This document shows positions 61,476 through 64,000 of a DNA stretch of 64,000 bases, one piece after another. This DNA is from Pseudomonas lini (lineage in GTDB: Bacteria > Pseudomonadota > Gammaproteobacteria > Pseudomonadales > Pseudomonadaceae). The notes below the pieces were generated by a model. That model was not told the origin of the DNA, ran no database searches, and saw only the letters and a program-made list of their open reading frames with translations. Where the stretch lies: the NCBI RefSeq assembly GCF_964063345.1, contig NZ_OZ061318.1:5456001-5520000 (forward strand). The letters are read 5' to 3'. The position numbers were made by a program, and so were the translations under genes. Position 1 is the stretch's first letter; each line of letters opens with the position of its first letter.

Positions 61476-62381
61476 ATGGACAGCTTGAATGGCTTTGTGG
61501 TGTTTGTGCAGGTCGCTGAAAATCGCAGTTTCGTGGCGGCCGGCCGAATGCTGGGGGTGTCGGCGTCGGCCATCGGCAAGAGTGTGGCGCGGCTGGAAGA
61601 GAAGCTCGGTGTTCGCCTGTTTCACCGCAGCACGCGCAGCGTCACGCCGACTGCCGAAGGCATGCTGTTTCTGGAGCGCAGCCGTCGGATCCTGGCAGAA
61701 ATCGAGGCGGCTCAACTGGAACTGTCGCAAGCCAGCGTCGCTCCACGTGGACGCTTGAGGGTCAGCCTGCCCGTGGTCAGTTCGCTGGTACATCCGGTGC
61801 TCGGCGACTTTATGCGTGAGTACCCGGCCATTGAATTGGACCTGGACTTCAGCGACCGCCTGGTCGATGTGATCGAGGAAGGTTTCGACGTCGTGGTCAG
61901 AACCGGCGCGCCTACGGATTCGCGTTTATCGGCGCGTAAGCTCGGTTCATTCCGTTCGTTGCTGGTCGCCTCGCCGGACTACCTGACAGCGCGTGGTACG
62001 CCAAAAGTACCAACCGATCTGCTGCAACACAGCTGCCTGCACTACCGTTTCCCCAATAGCGGCAAGCTGGAAACCTGGGCCTTGCGTCGTACCGCTGAGG
62101 AGCCCGAGTTAGCCTTGCCCATTTCGATGATCTGCAACACCATCGAAACCCGTTTGTGCTTTGCCTTGCGGGGGCTGGGCATCGCCTACCTGCCGGAGTT
62201 CTCAGTCAGGCAGGCGCTCGCCGAGGGGCAGCTGTGGACCGTTTTGCCAGAGCACACAGAGCGCAATGGCGAGTTCCATTTGCTCTGGCCTGCCAGTAAA
62301 CACTCCTCTCCCAAAGTGCGGGTATTCGTCGACTTCCTCTGCGCCCGGGTTTTTCCGGGGAGAAAGGGGACACTACTCTAA
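61476..62381 (+). CDS. LysR-family regulator, divergent from hydrolase/MFS
   Basis: 301 residues from the ATG at 61476 with GGAGGG upstream (a GTG/ATG further upstream at 61443 lacks one). Winged helix: MDSLNGFVVFVQVAENRSFV...GVSASAIGKSVARLEEKLGVRLFHRSTR; effector domain with GFDVVVRTGAPTDSRLSARK, the style of the PtrR/AaeR-like subgroup. Divergent promoter of 115 bases with the serine hydrolase gene, its probable target. The TAA abuts the intergenic repeat. Confidence 0.92.
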   Translation: MDSLNGFVVFVQVAENRSFVAAGRMLGVSASAIGKSVARLEEKLGVRLFHRSTRSVTPTAEGMLFLERSRRILAEIEAAQLELSQASVAPRGRLRVSLPVVSSLVHPVLGDFMREYPAIELDLDFSDRLVDVIEEGFDVVVRTGAPTDSRLSARKLGSFRSLLVASPDYLTARGTPKVPTDLLQHSCLHYRFPNSGKLETWALRRTAEEPELALPISMICNTIETRLCFALRGLGIAYLPEFSVRQALAEGQLWTVLPEHTERNGEFHLLWPASKHSSPKVRVFVDFLCARVFPGRKGTLL

Positions 62382-62446
62382 ACGTCCGCTATTGGGCCGA
62401 TAGCTGCCCATCACAAAGGGCTGCAATCGACAAAAATGGTCGCTAA
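62381..62446. repeat. Intergenic repeat, best-preserved copy
   Basis: AACGTCCGCTATTGGGCCGA (62381-62400), then TAGCTGCCC, and the inverse GGGCTGCAATCGACAAAAATGG give an interrupted palindrome of about 66 bases (CGATAGCTGCCC facing GGGCTGCAATCG). It directly follows the LysR stop codon and separates the convergent LysR and EamA genes. Confidence 0.6.
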
Positions 62447-62488
62447 ATCCAATTATGGTTATCTTCTTCAGACCGCTTCCAGTACCGG

Positions 62489-63484
62489 TTAACGACTATC
62501 AGGAGCAAACGAAGTCAGTTTTTCTATCGTGTCTGGTGAGTTATCGATCGAAGTCAGGATGATACGAACAGCCATAACCACACCGGCGAGAACGGCAGCA
62601 AGACCCGATGCTTCTAAAGGTGTTGGCAGCCGACTTTGAAACAACAAGCCGAGTAATGTAGCGAACAGGGATTCAAGGGATATCAGTTGTCCAGAAAGCA
62701 CCATGGGAAGACGATGGGACGCTGCGTTCCATGCCCAGGCTCCGGCGAGTGAGGACATCACCGCAATAACCAGGCCCCAGACGTACAGATGTCCTGCCAG
62801 GGAAACACTGAAACCAAGGATTGGCAGCTTGAGAAGGTCGAGCGCCTGCACAACCGGTAACAAGCACACGGTGCCCATTCCGGCACCGGCCATCATGAGG
62901 CCTGTCCAGACACCTGACGCATTGGCCGGGAGTTTCTCCAGTGCGCTCTGGTTCAGCAAGCTGAATGCGAGCCACAAGACAACGGCGCAGACAGAAAAAA
63001 TCAACCCCATCAGCCACGACCCGTGGCCCGCAACGGGTTGATTGATACTGCTGATGTTCGTCAGCACAAGCCCGCCAGTCAAAAATGTCAGCGGTATCAT
63101 CAGTCTGCGCCATGGAAGCGTTTTTTTCGTGGCGTTGCTGAGCAGTGCCAACAAGACTGGCACCATGCCAATGAACGCTGGAGTCAGTACGGGGCCGCCA
63201 AAAATAACACCGGCGGCAATGCAGGTGCTGTACCCGAGGTATCCGATCACGCCCAGACCGGCGGCGAGAAATTGCTGATTGCGACGCAGGCACCGTAGCT
63301 GGGCGCGACAGAGCACCATGACAACCACGCCCAGCGCACCCGCGATCAGAAACCGGATAACCATCAAGTCATAGATGCTGTAGGCGCCAGTGACGTAGGG
63401 GGCTATGAAATTCAGAGCCCAGCTCAGGGTCGCGACCACGGCAAGGGTCACTCCGGCGATGATGTTTGAGTGAGCAATGGTCAT
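62489..63484 (-). CDS. EamA/DMT-family transporter
   Basis: 331 residues from the ATG at 63484 (a GTG at 63520 is also in frame; ribosome sites are weak for both). Ten hydrophobic segments in two EamA repeats; LAVVATLSWALNFIAPYVTG opens the first. Metabolite exporter, substrate unknown. It is divergent from a LysR gene that begins 92 bases away and runs off the window end; that regulator is the likely controller. Confidence 0.88.
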   Translation of the reverse strand: MTIAHSNIIAGVTLAVVATLSWALNFIAPYVTGAYSIYDLMVIRFLIAGALGVVVMVLCRAQLRCLRRNQQFLAAGLGVIGYLGYSTCIAAGVIFGGPVLTPAFIGMVPVLLALLSNATKKTLPWRRLMIPLTFLTGGLVLTNISSINQPVAGHGSWLMGLIFSVCAVVLWLAFSLLNQSALEKLPANASGVWTGLMMAGAGMGTVCLLPVVQALDLLKLPILGFSVSLAGHLYVWGLVIAVMSSLAGAWAWNAASHRLPMVLSGQLISLESLFATLLGLLFQSRLPTPLEASGLAAVLAGVVMAVRIILTSIDNSPDTIEKLTSFAPDSR

Positions 63485-63576
63485 CAGGCATATCCGCGAG
63501 GTATTCAGCTCATGTTGCACAGCGCCAGGGGTATGCTACAAACGAGTTCTCGGTCTTGGATGCATAACGTCTGATT

Positions 63577-64000
63577 ATGAATACGCTTGGGAAGTCATTG
63601 CCGCCGCTTGCCAGTTTGCTGCCCTTTGAAGCGGCTGCTCGACTGGAAAGCTTTTCGAAGGCTGCCGATGAATTGCACATCACTCAAGCGGCGATCAGCC
63701 GCCAGATCCGTGGGCTTGAAGAAAATCTTGGGTTGAAGCTTTTTTGCCGCCGCAACCGCGCAGTCTTCCTGACGCAGGAGGGGCGTGAGCTAGGGCGCGT
63801 GGTGAGCACCGCATTGCAAAGTATCAGCGACAGTGCCGTCACCCTTCGTGAATCACCCCGTAAAAACCGCGTCGTTTTACTGTGTCAGTTGTGCGAAGCG
63901 TTCTATTGGTTGATGCCGCGCCTTTCGATGTTTCACCAGCTACACCCGGAAATCGAGATCCAGGTCGCGACATCCACTCGACCGTTGACTGAATTCAATG
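63577..64000 (+). CDS. LysR-family regulator, N-terminal part (window end)
   Basis: ATG at 63577, 141 codons visible, no stop before the window edge. Winged helix: SLLPFEAAARLESFSKAADE...HITQAAISRQIRGLEENLGLKLFCRR, the GcvA-like subgroup with a PF-E-A-A-A-R opening. The effector domain begins at VVLLCQLCEAFYWLMPRL. Divergent from the EamA gene at 63484. Confidence 0.9.
   Translation, partial: MNTLGKSLPPLASLLPFEAAARLESFSKAADELHITQAAISRQIRGLEENLGLKLFCRRNRAVFLTQEGRELGRVVSTALQSISDSAVTLRESPRKNRVVLLCQLCEAFYWLMPRLSMFHQLHPEIEIQVATSTRPLTEFN

Overview
The window reads as a chromosomal stretch of a Pseudomonas, most likely of the P. fluorescens group. The evidence is a GC-rich coding style, many Pseudomonas-type families (MagD operon, Mqo with an export signal, paired REP sequences with the GTGGGAGCGGGCTTGC core, LysR/EamA/MocR genes), and ATGA-type stop/start overlaps in operons. 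No rRNA, tRNA, CRISPR array, integrase or intact transposase was seen. The only transposase trace is a short IS66-like C-terminal relic near 58.85 kb.

Layout. 0-9.8 kb: an AraC-family tail and a LysE exporter, small enzymes (SYLF protein, GNAT, P-loop kinase-like, DHCW cupin, VOC), then a cytochrome c, a MAPEG protein and an AurF-like di-iron N-oxygenase candidate divergent from its own AraC regulator. A YiaY-type alcohol dehydrogenase follows, preceded by a 33-codon ORF with a near-perfect ribosome site. 9.9-11.8 kb: an AT-richer islet with an sce7726-family PD-(D/E)XK-like protein facing a Beta-family gene broken by two frameshifts. 11.8-14 kb: a MATE pump and an NmrA-like SDR. 14.4-24.6 kb: the complete six-gene alpha-2-macroglobulin (mag/yfa) operon. 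24.7-27.3 kb: two miniature SPFH proteins, an L,D-transpeptidase and a truncated DUF1016 gene. 27.4-31.9 kb (minus strand): a five-gene operon (UDP-glucuronate 4-epimerase type, GT2, LAB_N, GT39, SdiA-regulated/YjiK type) that looks like a lipid-linked uronic-acid pathway decorating lipid A or LPS core. 32-38.5 kb: hydrolase, Tat-exported aldo/keto reductase, orphan histidine kinase and a second FtsH next to an Hsp20 relic. This part holds three of the four REP doublets with extended outer inverted repeats.

38.5-47.7 kb: a divergent EamA/MocR pair; a LysR regulator divergent from a VOC / dicarboxylate symporter / old yellow enzyme / NTF2-like series; a hypothetical membrane protein; YceI; GNAT. 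48-52.8 kb: malate:quinone oxidoreductase, then a small islet with an LPS-kinase-like gene lying between two near-identical terminators, and an exported haloperoxidase-like hydrolase. 53-64 kb: an OmpR-type two-component pair, exported hydrolase, an Arg/Asp/His-rich secreted protein, and several LysR-centred pairs (muconolactone-isomerase-like; serine hydrolase plus MFS; EamA plus LysR).

The envelope is the recurring theme. The mag operon, L,D-transpeptidase, SPFH pair, sugar-lipid operon and FtsH all act at the inner membrane or periplasm. The best candidates for something undescribed are the MagE domain architecture, the mini-SPFH pair, the AurF/MAPEG/AraC group, the predicted uronic-acid decoration operon, the sce7726/Beta islet and the leader-like peptide before yiaY. 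All names rest on reading the sequence and remembered family features; no database search was run.
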